Below, one piece after another: positions 11,949 through 22,925 of a DNA stretch of 64,000 bases. How positions within the stretch are numbered: the first letter of the stretch is position 1; each line of letters opens with the position of its first letter. A program made the position numbers and the translations under genes. The notes below the pieces were generated by a model. It made no database searches and was not told the DNA's origin. It saw only the letters and a program-made list of their open reading frames with translations. The DNA is taken from positions 1 to 64,000 of the forward strand of contig JAJSPD010000021.1 of assembly GCA_021307315.1 (NCBI GenBank), read 5' to 3'. The stretch is from Bisporella sp. PMI_857. Its lineage: Eukaryota > Ascomycota > Leotiomycetes > Helotiales > Helotiaceae.

Positions 11949-13105
11949 CTAAGCGGCAATAGTCTCTGGGATCGATTGGCCGACCTTTTTGAGCTCCGAG
12001 AACGCCTCGGGCCACAAGAACATCTTCTCTTCCTTTGAGGGCGTAGCGGCGACGAGTCTGGGAACAGCATTCTTGCTGGACACACGTCTCCACATGTTGG
12101 CTCTTGGGTTGAAACGAGCTGGCTTGCCAAGACCTTGGGTCTTCTTCTCGTCCTCGATCATGATGTGCCTGATTTCTCGCTCGATATCGGCAAAGGTATC
12201 GTAGCCAATATATGGGATCTTGTTCTCGATGCAATATTCCTCTAATCTGAGACCTTTGCGAGCAAAGAGAACATCGGCTACACGAGCGGCAGGAAGATCG
12301 GAAACGCCGTCGCCGATAAAGACAATGAGAGGGATAGTGCCGTCTTCGCAGGCAAGAGCTGCTTCTGCACGGGCTTCGTTAACAGAGAGCTCCTTGTCGT
12401 GGCCAAGCTCGGTATCATGTCTCCAAATCGGCTTCCATTTGCTACCATCCTCTGTGATCTCAGCTTCATTAGCGATAATCTCAATTTGTGAACTCTCTTC
12501 TTCGCCCAAGAATGTATCAAGGACTTTTCGTAAGATAGGCTTGAGACCAGCAGAGATGACATTAAAAGGAATTCTATTGGCGACGCAGAATTTGTGAAAT
12601 GTTTGAAAATCAGGGTCGATCTCGAGAGTCTTCTCCATGACTTCGAAACCATCATCGAAAGGTACGTTCAGGGAACCCCACATCTCTTCTGACACCTCAC
12701 GGAATGAGCGTTCTCCATTGTGGATTTGCTGATCGAGGATGTTACGGCGGGCAGAACCACATCCATGGGTGTCGAAGAGGATGTGACCGGTGTCTTGCAT
12801 GAAAATGGTTCCATCGAAGTCTGTGCAACAGGTTAGACCTTCATATTTTACATAGTAGTAAAGGAACAGCATGGCTAAACAAGTCGAGTTTAGATCTTCA
12901 AGTCCCTGAACTAAAAAAATCGTAGGTGGCAACTATGTATCAAAAGCAGGAAGGATCAGTAAGACCAACAGAACGTACCCGAGAAACAGATGATCCTGCG
13001 TTTGGTGTCCAAGCTCTGCTCATTTTGAGTGAGCGAAAAGCTTGTCCGTGGGACTGACAAGTCCTTGACGGTTACCTCTGGAAGAGCGGTTGCTGACGGA
13101 GCCAT
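11949..13105 (-). CDS. HAD-superfamily phosphatase, Pyp1 (polyol-phosphate phosphatase)-like
   Basis: Two exons, about 13105-12980 and 12820-11949, joined by a 159-bp GTACGT…ACAG intron, give about 332 aa. The join restores the nucleophile motif SDFDGT (Asp43, Asp45), which is split by the intron. Other HAD motifs follow: SAGLKP with a conserved Lys, GHDK, and the metal-binding GDGVSDLPAA. The layout closely follows yeast Ynl010w/Pyp1, which dephosphorylates polyol phosphates, and the wider PSP/MtnX-like group. The C-terminal ~70 residues go beyond the yeast protein. The substrate in this organism is inference. The minus-strand neighbours on both sides are unrelated housekeeping genes. Confidence 0.85.
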
Positions 13106-14693
13106 GGCCGTGATGTAATGCTTGTTCAAAAAGATGATTATGGATTGATTGCCTCTTGACTAAAGTGGGAGTGGTGTAAGAAGGTGCTGAACGGAACTAA
13201 ATCAAGGTGTCTATGATCAATGAACTCTGGTTGAGATATGTAAAAAGATGAAGGGGAAAGGCGGTAGAGGAAGTAAGGGAAGTCAGCAATTTATATTGTG
13301 AGACGCCGCTATCTCTGAGTTCCTTCTTGTGCTCGTGGCGCTCCTCATTTTCCATCTCTTAGAACGATAATACTTTAGTGTCAACTATCTTGGGCAAAAA
13401 CAAACACTATTCTAGGTACCTAGTGTTCCCTGTCCTCATCCCGGCCGGGACCGGGTCTTGATACCGTACAGCACAGCTAATTCTTTCTAATGGCATCTTG
13501 TTTAGCTTATTTCCCCATCGCTTGAAATGGGTAACTCTCTTCTGCATATCAAGGTTTTTCCTATCGGCCTTGCCCATGTCCCTCACAATCCGGGCTTTTG
13601 CATCTAGTGTCTGGCCTGTCTGTAGCGGTCCAGAGATATGTAGATCTTGCTTGTTCACAGACTGTCAACTGCGTACGGTCAATATCATTGGTTGGATGAA
13701 AATCAGTTGCTTTGTGTCCAGACCAGATGCTCATACTGGCGCAGTAAGATAGTGGGGTGGACGGAGGGGCAGTGTCTTTGCTTGGCTTGATAACCACTCT
13801 TTCTCTTCAACCGACCCAGTTCAAAGTGATTGGCAGTGCCATCTTTATTAGATGGGAAGCTTGCCTATAGGCATCTCTTATACGAAGGATATCATGTCAG
13901 CTTTTGATCTCGTAGTAGATCGAAGCCTCAAAATGAAGTGCTCATGATTTGGAAGGGCAGAGGAGTTTGCGTAATGATGTCATTTCTGATGGCGGAGTCC
14001 ACATTTATCCCGGATAACAGCTTTCTCCATGCCGTGAAACTTGGGGAAGAGAATAGCAGCATTGAATAGCTTGATGCACGGTCAAGAGTCATAATTGGAA
14101 GCATTCGAAATCTTACGATAATAACGCTCCGTCAGCCGCAGGGTTCGCCTGATGTGAATGGAATCCAGGCAAAAGGGTAACGTCGTGGGTTGGCTACCGC
14201 GTCAGAGATACGGTGAACACGGATCCTGTAGTGCAGCGGCAATTGCACTTCTCGAATATTTTTCACGTATCATCATCATCTTACCGCAGCTGGTCGCGGG
14301 GAAGAATCAAAGGGCATGCAGCTTAAGCGTCATTTTGCAGTCGTTTCTCCATAGATCGTTGGTCCCTTATTTGGCCCCTTAGATCCCACTTCTGACTGTG
14401 CACACACTACCAGCAGCATCATGAGGCTCGCATGAAAAGTTACAATGATGTAACTTTGCAGCTTGCGGCTTTTTTGATCGTGGCCATTTCTTCTTGGCAT
14501 CACTCCTTTTCCCACGCTATCATCTAATCCATCCCTATTGGTATGTATCGCATATTTGGCACATTCTGCGAACAGGAGATATCATTGGTGTTTCTTTGTA
14601 AATGCATCGATGTTATCATTTTGTGTATGCTCTAACCTAGTAGCATTATGTAAAGCCCCCTTGACGCCGAACAAACCTCTGTTAATATGGGTA
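13106..14693. other. 1.6-kb intergenic region, no gene seen
   Basis: It contains the promoter side of the HAD gene and the 3' flank of the epsilon-COP gene. The short frames at 13407-13797 and 14158-14515 overlap on both strands, have no signal peptide or domain, and are judged to be chance. Confidence 0.5.
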
Positions 14694-15734
14694 TTATCTG
14701 ACCTTACTGCTGAACTTCGCCGCGGCGGCATCGAATTGTGCGCTCTTCTCTTGTAGGTCGGTAAGGAAGGGGTGATCTGGTGCGGTGTTTGATAAGGAGC
14801 TGCGATGCATGAGTAGCCATACATACTTGGGGCGATGCGGAAATCATACCTGATCAACTCATCTGCATTCTTTCCAGCAATAACATTGAGCACAATACTG
14901 TTAGCAAGAGCCTCAGTGTTGTCAGGCTCCTTTGCTAAAGCTTGCTGCAGTGCAGCCTCTGCTTCCTCAAGGCGCCCGAGATGGATCTCAGCAACAGCTT
15001 GCGAAATTACGCTTAGGGACGAAGTCGTTGAGACAGCTTGTGCAAGTTCTTCAAAGACATAAAATGCTTGCTGGTACTTCTCCCCACCCTATGCATGTAT
15101 TCATTAGCACGAGCTCTACATCAACATCGCGGTTCGTGCGTACCACTCTCAAGCCAACCCATGATTCTGCCAGATTTACCAAAAGACTGTCTTGTGCCCA
15201 CTTCCTCGCCGCAGCAACTTCCTTTACGGCAAGGTCTAGTCTGTGTTGTTCGAGATGAATCTGCACAATGAGAGCAACTGCCTCCACTATATATGGTCAG
15301 CATAAATCATGCATAGCTTGTACTACCTCCAGAAACTTACAATTGCCTTGATGTTGGCTCAGTAAGCTCAACGCCTCCTCGCTCTTGCCTGCTGCCTGTA
15401 GAACTGTACCAGCCAGCACCTGCACAGTTGCATTTTCTCCTTCCTCTGTAGCTAGCTTTTCCGCAATCTTGACCGCTTTGCTTTCATTTCCTGCCTTGAA
15501 CTCTGCAAGCGCGCCGACGGCAGCCAGATCAGGCTCAGACTCGCCTTGAATATCCGCGATTACGTCTTCGTACTGCCCAAGTGCGATCTGCGCGCGAAGG
15601 TTGAGCACTCGAGCTGGAAGTGCGTTTTCTGGAGAGAGGCCGGATGTGTCGAATTCAACTGCAGCTTGATATTGGCCTTGATGAAAGGCATTGTGTAGAT
15701 TTAGAAGCTCTCCTTCCGCTGAGAAAGGATCCAT
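14694..15734 (-). CDS. sec28: Coatomer subunit epsilon (epsilon-COP)
   Basis: Four exons (15734-15341, 15286-15144, 15088-14827, 14776-14694) give 293 aa. The protein begins MDPFSAEGELLNLHNAFHQG and ends with the family signature HPFLTDLQEKSAQFD followed by an Ala/Ser-rich tail. It is a TPR-like helical solenoid throughout and acts in the COPI coat, stabilising alpha-COP in Golgi-to-ER retrograde vesicles. The third donor was placed at GTATGT (14826) rather than at the earlier GTATGA because only that choice restores the conserved HPFL frame. A 3.84-kb transposon begins 108 bp upstream of the ATG, so the promoter is either very short or supplied partly by transposon DNA. Confidence 0.93.
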
Positions 15735-15842
15735 CTTGGTATTTGTTCTAAGAAATAATTTCTGTGTAAATTTGTATAATGCTGTACATCTGAAGCCTTG
15801 TCTGAAATTCGGCTACGTGTTTCGTCACGGAATTTGCCGCTA

Positions 15843-15883
15843 AAGTCGTATTCCGGTTTCTCTGAGTTTTGGCCATTTTTAGC
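15843..15883 (+). repeat. Left terminal inverted repeat of the 3.84-kb element (copy 1)
   Basis: It opens AAGTCGTATTCCGGTTTCTC and runs to the GGCCATTTTTAGCCG block; it pairs with 19642-19682. The copy-2 counterpart starts at 58909. Confidence 0.85.
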
Positions 15884-17168
15884 CGAAATCGACACATGTA
15901 AAATCGACACTTTTAATAATCATTATATTATAACCACCATACTTAATTAAGATACAAAATCATCAATTGAACTTTAATTTAGTTCGCAAATATCTCAAAT
16001 TAAAGCTTACAATTGACTTTTTCGATTCTATTAAACGAAATATGCTTGCTTATATTAATTTCGAGTTTTTTGCGGCGATCGATTATTTGCTTACAATTAA
16101 CTTTACATTCGATTTTTATGCGTTTGCTGAACAATTCAAATATTACTACAACACTATAACGTATTACAAAAAGCAGTTATTAATTAAAATCGCTATTAAG
16201 TACGATTCTAGAAAAAAGCTAAGTTTTAAAAGCTATATTACAAAAAATTAAACTGTTTGTTGCAAACTATTACTTTATAACGCCGATTTATATTAAACGA
16301 AATCGCCGACAAGATTTACGAGCAATTCGACGTTAAGCTATTTTAATTTTTTGTATTAAAATTGTTTAAAATATAAGTTATACACGCAAAAAATTAGCTG
16401 CTATTGTCGTAACAAAAGCCGTATTTATATAAAAAATAAAAGCAAAAACAACGCTACTTAGCAAGCAAAACAACTAGTATTTTGTAATAAATTTGCAAAT
16501 AATTTTAAAAACGAATTACGTTTTATAAATTTTGCTTTTCAAAGTTTACTTGCTTTACAAAAAAACTTAGTTAAAAAAATCGAAAAAATATTTGTTTTGC
16601 TAGTATATACTATAAAAAGAATTATAGCGTGTAAAACGTATTAAAGCTTTTTTAATAAAAAAAATTTAAAGATTTTATTAAGTATTTAATGCTTTTTCGA
16701 ATAAACGCGTAAGGCCGTTTAAATTGATTTTAATTATAAATAACTGTTTTATTTATAATACATTTAAAATTTATTACTTTACAATAAAAAAAAGTTTTAC
16801 TTCGGTTTTTGCTTTTTATATACCGAAATATAATTTTATTAAAATATATTTTATAACTTAAAAAGCGTTTATTAAAAAGTACTATAAAAAAAGTTTACAG
16901 CGAGTATTTTAGTTTTAAAGCATTTTTAATATAAGCAATTAAGCAAAATTAAGTTTAACTAAATAGTTAAAAAAAAACTAAAAAGCACTTTAAACACTTT
17001 AAATATAAAAAAATAAATAATCTTTGTAATAGTTTAGTAAATAAATTAATAAATAGTTGTAAAATCTTAAAATACAAGTAAAGTTAATATAGTAGTGTTT
17101 TGTTTTTAGTAATTTTTTTAATATATTATTTATATTTATTTTAAAATTTCAATTATTTTATCAACTAT

Positions 17169-17250
17169 AATATCGATTAAAGTAATATTAAAAATAATGC
17201 TTTACTATATATAAACAATAAAAAACTTTAATATTACTTTAATCGATATT
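17169..17250. repeat. Internal palindrome inside the 3.84-kb element
   Basis: Arms 17169-17190 and 17229-17250 are perfect 22-bp inverted repeats centred on ATCGATTAAAGTAATATT, with a 38-bp loop. Weaker inverted similarity continues outwards for several tens of bases. The same structure is kept in copy 2 at about 60241-60323. It could be a nested miniature element or a functional internal site; the sequence alone does not decide. Confidence 0.7.
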
Positions 17251-19460
17251 GTAATTATAAAGTAATTAAAATTTAAAGTAATAATTATAATAAATTAAAA
17301 TACTTAACTTTATTTTAAACTATAAATTTGTATATTTATAACAATTAAAATTTAAATATTAAAAGCAAAATATAACATTTAAAAAATATTATTGCAGTAT
17401 TAGTATACTGATTATATATAAAAAATTATTAAAACGTTTATACTTTTAGTTAAAATTATATTTTACTGGCTAAAAACTTTATTACGTTTTAAAAGTATAA
17501 TATACTTTTGTATTATTTAAATATATAAAACTAAATTTATAAACTTTTTTTGTCGAATTTTTTTTTTTTAAAAAAGCTTATATAAAATTTTAACTATTTT
17601 TATTTTTTTGTTCAGCGTACGGATTTATAACAATACAAGCTTTTTTTTTATTGTTTTGCTTATTTTTAATGTTTTTTTAAGCAGCTATTTATAGTATAAT
17701 TTAAAAAAAAAAGATTTGTTTTTAAATACGCTCGAAAATACTTAAAAAAATATTTAAAAAAATCGCTTTTAATTTTTTTATAATTTTAAGCTAATTAACG
17801 CTGAATTTCTGTATTGCGATTTTTTGTAAATATTATTTATATTTTCGTGCTTTTTTAGTTTTAATTTAAAATGTAAATAATTTTTAAATTTTTTTATTTA
17901 ATTAGCAATAAGTATGTTATTCGTAATAAAGCTTAAAAGTAACTTTATAGCTAAAATAAAAACTAAAAGCCGACGTATAAAAAAAAAGTAATCGTAAAGT
18001 AATCGCAAAGTAAAATAAAAATAAAAATAAAAAAGTCGAAACAAAAACAATTTAAGCTTTTTGTAAAAAAATAACTATTATAATAAATAAAATCGAAAAT
18101 TGAAAATTAAATAATAACAACTGTACAATTCGACTATATTTATTCTGATTTGCAATAGCAATATTAATTTTAACAGTTAACTTGCTTTTCGGCATTTAAA
18201 ACTTTTTTTTTCGATTGTTATTAGTTCGTAAAAAGCTTTTACATTTATATAAAATAAAAGCGCTCGATTTGTTATATTTAACTTTTTATTACGAATTTTT
18301 TTTATTTATACTATAAATTAAAAATCGTTAAAAAAAAAATAAAATTATTATTTTAAATTTTCTAGTACGTATAATACACTTTAAAGTTTTTTTTATAATT
18401 GTTGCAATTTAGTTTTGTACAACGCTATTTATTTACAAAAAAACTTATAAGTTTATATCGATCAAAAAGTACGGTTTTTTTTTTTTTTTCGCGCAGTATA
18501 TTGCTTTTTTCGAAACGCTTTTTTTGTATTAATTTTGCAATAGCAAATAAGTAAATATTATTTATATTAAAACTGAAATTCGAAATTTAAAAATTGTAAA
18601 TCGAATCGGCTTAAAAAAATCGTAATTACTGTTATTACTTTTAAAAAAAACAAAGCGCTTCGAAAAATTAAAAACTTTTTTTGCGCAAGCTTTTTTATTA
18701 AGTTTTACAAATGTGTAAACAGTATTATTATTTGTAAAAAAGTAGCAGTAAAAGTTAGTTTTACGGCTTAAGCGGTTTAAGTAATAAAAAGTATATTTTT
18801 ATTTTTTATAGTTTTCGCTAAAACTGATTTTTTTTTAAATTCGCTTTTATAAAAACTAAATTTAGCAGTTAAAAAACTGTTTTTTTTAACTGTTTTTACA
18901 AGTCGATTTTTTTTGTCGTAAAGTAATTTATTTAGTTTTTCGTTTTTAAACTTTATTTACGTATACTACTTAATATAATTATTTACAAAAAAGTCGATTA
19001 AGCGCGTTTTGCTAAAAATCGAGTCGTTATTTAGCGTTAATTTGAAGTAAATAATACAAATAAACAATAACGTTTTAGTAAACTTTTTTTTCTGTTATAA
19101 CTAAAGCTTTTTTGCTTTGTTATTTTCGATTACAGTAAAGTCGTCGATAAGCTTTTTAAATACAAATAAAAAATTCGAAAAAAATAGAATCGAACGCTAT
19201 ACTAACGAAATAAATAATATTAGTAGTAGTGTTGCAATTAAATCAGATTTTATATTTAGCGTTATTGCAGCAGTTTTGCTTACAGTAATTTTTAGCTTTT
19301 TAGCTGCAAGTTTAGTTATAACTACAATTTCGTTTTTTTTTTTTATTATACAGCCGTTTAGCTTGCTTTCTTTTTATATTTCTGCTAGCGCTAGCGTTAA
19401 TAGAAATAGAACTTTCTAGCATTTTTTTAGTAAAAACCAGCTAACAACGAAAACGTAAAA

Positions 19461-19546
19461 TAAGCATATCGAAAAAATCGAAAAAATCGAGAAAATTAAA
19501 AAAATCGAAAAAATCGAGAAAATCGAAAGAATCGAAATATTTACAA
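19461..19546. repeat. Short tandem repeat of AAAAAATCG-type units near the element's right end
   Basis: Degenerate 9-bp units (AAAAAATCG, GAAAATCG and similar) run in series and recur in copy 2 at about 62549-62620. On the minus strand they read as Phe/Leu-Asp repeats inside an open frame of copy 2. Confidence 0.6.
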
Positions 19547-19641
19547 AAATCACGAGAATTGAAAGCAATTGCGACGTTATTGATATTGTACATTTATTTT
19601 AGGTGAGTCGTTTACTAAAGTTTGATGTTTTACTAAAATTC

Positions 19642-19682
19642 GGCTAAAATGGCCAAAAACCTAGAGAACTGGAATACGACTT
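19642..19682 (-). repeat. Right terminal inverted repeat of the 3.84-kb element (copy 1)
   Basis: The CGGCTAAAATGGCC block through GGAATACGACTT is the inverse of the left end. The copy-2 counterpart ends at 62762 and is identical over this stretch. Confidence 0.85.
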
Positions 19683-19684
19683 TA

Positions 19685-20461
19685 AGTCTCGCTTAAAAAG
19701 GAGGCCTTCTAAATTTAACCGACACAACCTAAGCCACAGCACAGGTTGGTCGATCCTTTCAGACGCTCTTATCAACGTCTCTGGCTTGCCCAACTTTACG
19801 AAATTGGCTGTGTTGTATAAGAATAGCTGTTTGACATGCAATTTGGCCAGCATGATGATTATGGCCTTACGTCCACCATTACTTTCCTTGATGTCGAGAC
19901 ATGTGGCTTGACTGGATGTTTGCACTTGGATTTCTAACTATCTGAACCTGTAATTGGTGTAGCTATGCAACACAAATAACAGTTTGCATGGCAGAAATAT
20001 GTATACCTGTAAATTGTGCTGCTTTGATGGCGCTGGTCAAACTTCCATGCTGTCTTGCAGATATTGTCTAAGATGCTTAAAAATTTATCGGAATGCATTT
20101 CCAGAAAACTCACCGGCACCCGCTAAATGATCGAATCAGACCCAGTAATCTAAACCTATGATTATCATTTCCCCACAAACTCTATTGGTGCATCTTTTAG
20201 CGTGGTAGATCCTGTGGGATGCGGCGTTCTCCCAAGAGACCTCAGAGCCTCCCTTGGCATTACGCATAGAGCGGAAGAACACAGAAGCCCGGAAGAGCTA
20301 CAACGCATCGCATCTCTAAGATAAAAGATATGAACTTCCCCCAGAAACAAGCATGCCCTTCTCCATTATCAGTCTCCTCTAGACTACCCAAGGAAACTTC
20401 CTATAGCGAACTACCACCCCTCTTTCAACCATATATTATACCATATCAAGCATCAGACAAA
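19685..20461. other. Intergenic: element flank and promoter of the small secreted protein gene
   Basis: No gene is seen between the transposon and 20462. A TATA-like ATATATTATACC lies at about 20440, some 20 bp before the next ATG. An in-frame upstream ATG at 20330 would add 44 residues without a signal-peptide character, so it is judged to be leader. Confidence 0.45.
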
Positions 20462-20968
20462 ATGCAACTCACCAAGCTCCTCCCCATCTTCCTTCTCGTC
20501 CTTCCGGCCCTCGCCGAAGCACCAAAACAAGTCCCACCCACGCCCGAGCAATCCGCGCGAATCTCACAAGAACTCACCGTCCTGGGCCAAGCCTTGCAAA
20601 AAGAGCTCGCAGACTGCATTGCGGTGCCCGGTGAAAACACTGCCGAATGTCTCAACCGCCAACCCGGGCTCAGCATACCTGCCGGAAAAGCTCTGAGTGA
20701 CCAAGAGGTCCAGGAAGCAACAAAGAAGTACAGCGAACTGGTTGGTAAAGCATTGGCTGAATGCACTCAAAAGAAAGGATTTTATTATTGCTTAGAGGCG
20801 ATTAAGGGAGCTGATGACAAGAAGCAATTCAACTTTAAGAGGCAAGCTCCTCCAAATTGGCTAAAGGGAAAGAAGAGGCTAATGGTAAACAGAGGATTCG
20901 GAAGCGATTTCGTAGGTGGCTTCAAGAAAGGCTTTTCTGGTGTTTTCAATTTCGCTCTGGGAATGTAA
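20462..20968 (+). CDS. Small secreted four-cysteine protein with dibasic site and cationic tail
   Basis: A single exon encodes 168 aa. The ATG at 20462 was chosen because MQLTKLLPIFLLVLPALAEA is a clear signal peptide, while the upstream in-frame ATG at 20330 would bury it. The mature region is helical and charged, with four cysteines (ADC, AEC, AEC, YYC) that could form two disulfides. Near the C-terminus FNFKRQAPPNW contains a Kex2-type KR site, followed by a Lys/Arg/Gly/Phe-rich amphipathic tail ending GVFNFALGM. No known domain was recognised. Features fit a secreted candidate effector or processed peptide precursor, but that role is inference. The nearest neighbours are a transposon on the left and mitochondrial genes on the right. 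Confidence 0.7.
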   Translation: MQLTKLLPIFLLVLPALAEAPKQVPPTPEQSARISQELTVLGQALQKELADCIAVPGENTAECLNRQPGLSIPAGKALSDQEVQEATKKYSELVGKALAECTQKKGFYYCLEAIKGADDKKQFNFKRQAPPNWLKGKKRLMVNRGFGSDFVGGFKKGFSGVFNFALGM

Positions 20969-21730
20969 GATTTGGTGTATAAACAAAAATGGGTATGGCG
21001 TTTGGTTACAAAAGTGGTTTGGAATATTTTTTTTTCGGGGGAGGCGAGAGTTTGGTGTCAAAAGTTGGATTGAGCCCGAGACATTTAAATCGGCCTGTAC
21101 AATTTTCTGCAGCATATATATGAAAACTTCCTACTTTTTTTCTAAGGCATTGCACCTGCCTGTAAAATGCATGTGTCCAGAATCGGATGATTCTGAGACA
21201 ACCATTTGCAAGTAGCTTCACATCAGAAAATAGTTTGTTTCACATGACGTGCCTGTCTTCCCAGTGATGACTTTGAGGCCAGCCAGTTGATTAGAATTCG
21301 AAGAGAAAGTGTGAACAGAGACCTTAGAAAGGTGTTGACAGATTGGTGCATCTGTCGCATATCCTTAAACAGATATACTGCGACACTAGCACACATGTGC
21401 TTTGATGTCCGGACCAGGCACTCTCGGTGTTCTGATATGGTTCGAACATTGGAATGGTACACTTTTGTTCCTAAGTGTTTTGCAGCATTAAAAATGGATG
21501 TTCAGTCGTCCTTTCTTCACACATTGATAGTAACACGGTATATCAAAATGTCTGCTCAACCTCGACATGACCGGATTGTACCAATCGGTAGCTCCAGATG
21601 GTTTTGTGTCTTGCAAATGTTGCATATACCAACTCGGTCGTTCTAATTGGTTATGCAAGTCATTCAGGGTTCGGTGACTGTCATCGTCGTTAGAAAAACT
21701 GGATAGATCATAGTCTTTCTCTGCACTTTC
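20969..21730. other. Intergenic between the secreted protein and thioesterase genes
   Basis: The two genes converge here. Only short overlapping frames are present; nothing is supportable. Confidence 0.45.
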
Positions 21731-22635
21731 TTAGGGATGACTGCCCATATCTTCAACAGCATCCCTTGCCTTCCACGTCTTATCTTCTAACGCCCCAACC
21801 AAGTCTTCTACTAATTGTATGCGTTCCCTGACTCTTTGACCCTCAGCTTCCTGCTCTGCCCACGTTTTCTCGAATGCACTCATCATCCACTCCGGCATCT
21901 GCGTCTTTCTGCCTTTCTTGTAGTCATACACCACGATATCTTCTATGCATCTTGAACTTGGCCGTTGATGTAGCTCTGAGATAATCATCACGTCGAGTGT
22001 GAAGCTGTCGTCTGTGGGTTTAGGCAGAGAGGCGAGTTTGTGCAAAACGGTTATGTGATCCGGGTACTTCATCGGCTGTGTAAAAAAGTTAGCTCTTGTT
22101 CTCTGATTCATTCCTATACAAAAAGAGGGAAACACACAAACTTGTAATCAACTCCAATGCTTCTCAAAATCATCCCCACACCTCTCGGGCTCGCCAAATC
22201 CCTCCAGCCCTCCCTCTCCTCCCTTCCCATCTCCCCATCTCTCCCCCTCAAGGCATAGTTTTCCGCCCACTGCACCCTCGCACTCTCCGCATACCGTACA
22301 TAAGCAACATTATTCACATGTCCCATACTATCCATCTCTCCCCACACCACTTTATGTCGCAGTAAACCGGCATACTTTGGGGCTGAGAGAAAACCTTCGT
22401 GGCCAGAGATTAGCGAGCGCCATTCTGTGCTGAGAATGCGCAATGCTCGTGCAGCGAGCGTTGTAAGCGGAGGAGGCAGTCCGAACATTATGCATTTTCC
22501 AATGCGCGATTTTGTATTTATGAGCCAGCGTGAGGAAGGAGGTGTGGTGGAAGAATGCCGGTTTGTTGAAGGCTTGGGAGGAGAGTGAAGGGTTCGAATG
22601 AAGGATGCGCGTAGTACTGAAAGGCGCGGTTTCAT
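21731..22635 (-). CDS. Hotdog-fold (4HBT/YbgC-like) acyl thioesterase, probably mitochondrial
   Basis: Exons 22635-22138 and 22075-21731 give 280 aa. The intron uses donor GTGTGT; it was chosen because it joins DYKF to PMKYPDHIT, a pairing typical of this family, in frame. The catalytic-type motif EMDSMGHVNNVAYVRY lies at about 100-115, with Asp102 in the position used by YbgC/4HBT enzymes. The first ~50 residues are rich in Arg, Ser and Thr with few acids, which resembles a mitochondrial targeting sequence. The substrate is unknown; the class hydrolyses acyl-CoA thioesters. It is transcribed divergently from an LYR-motif gene, and a shared mitochondrial role is plausible but inferred. Confidence 0.8.
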
Positions 22636-22925
22636 GGCTATGTATAATTGATATGAAAGAGTGTGAGGGAGTGCAGAGGAAGAGACTTGATGTTGCGATT
22701 CGCTCGTGGCTACCCCCCACGATTCGGCACGCGGCATAGAGCAGGAAAAATAGCCGAGCCGAATAACCCTATACTCGGTCGTCATCGAGAAACAAGGCAA
22801 TATGACCTTTGAGCTCACAATACAACTGCAGCGCTTGTGATTCCTATCAAAAGATTTCTCATTTACCTGAGACTGCTCCCAGTTCCGCAAGACGCTTAAG
22901 GATAGAATTGTGAGCCAAGGGTACA
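22636..22925. promoter_or_regulatory. 290-bp shared divergent promoter region
   Basis: The start codons of the thioesterase (minus strand, 22635) and the LYR protein (plus strand, 22926) are separated by only 290 bp, so regulatory elements must be shared or closely packed. I could not pick out a TATA box or a specific binding site with confidence. Confidence 0.5.

Larger units (their letters stand above)
15843..19682. mobile_element. 3840-bp TA-flanked terminal-inverted-repeat transposon, copy 1
   Basis: TA dinucleotides at 15841-15842 and 19683-19684 bracket an element that starts AAGTCGTATTCC and ends GGAATACGACTT. The ~41-bp terminal repeats match apart from a few substitutions and single-base indels. 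A second copy lies at 58909-62762 in the same orientation. The interior is extremely AT-rich and the two copies differ mostly by transitions, as expected from RIP. A 94-codon plus-strand frame at 15967-16251 matches a 118-codon frame in copy 2, and a plus-strand frame at 19117-19419 lies opposite a minus-strand frame of copy 2. Neither gives a recognisable transposase. The TA target suggests Tc1/mariner-like integration, but 3.8 kb is long for that group; the superfamily is unresolved. Confidence 0.88.

Noticed and set aside
14827..14850. Earlier GTATGA donor for epsilon-COP exon 3
   Set aside because: It shifts the last exon out of the conserved HPFLTDL frame; the GTATGT donor 23 bp further on keeps it.
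20330..20461. Upstream in-frame ATG for the small secreted protein
   Set aside because: It would place 44 polar residues before an obvious signal peptide and includes the TATA-like sequence.
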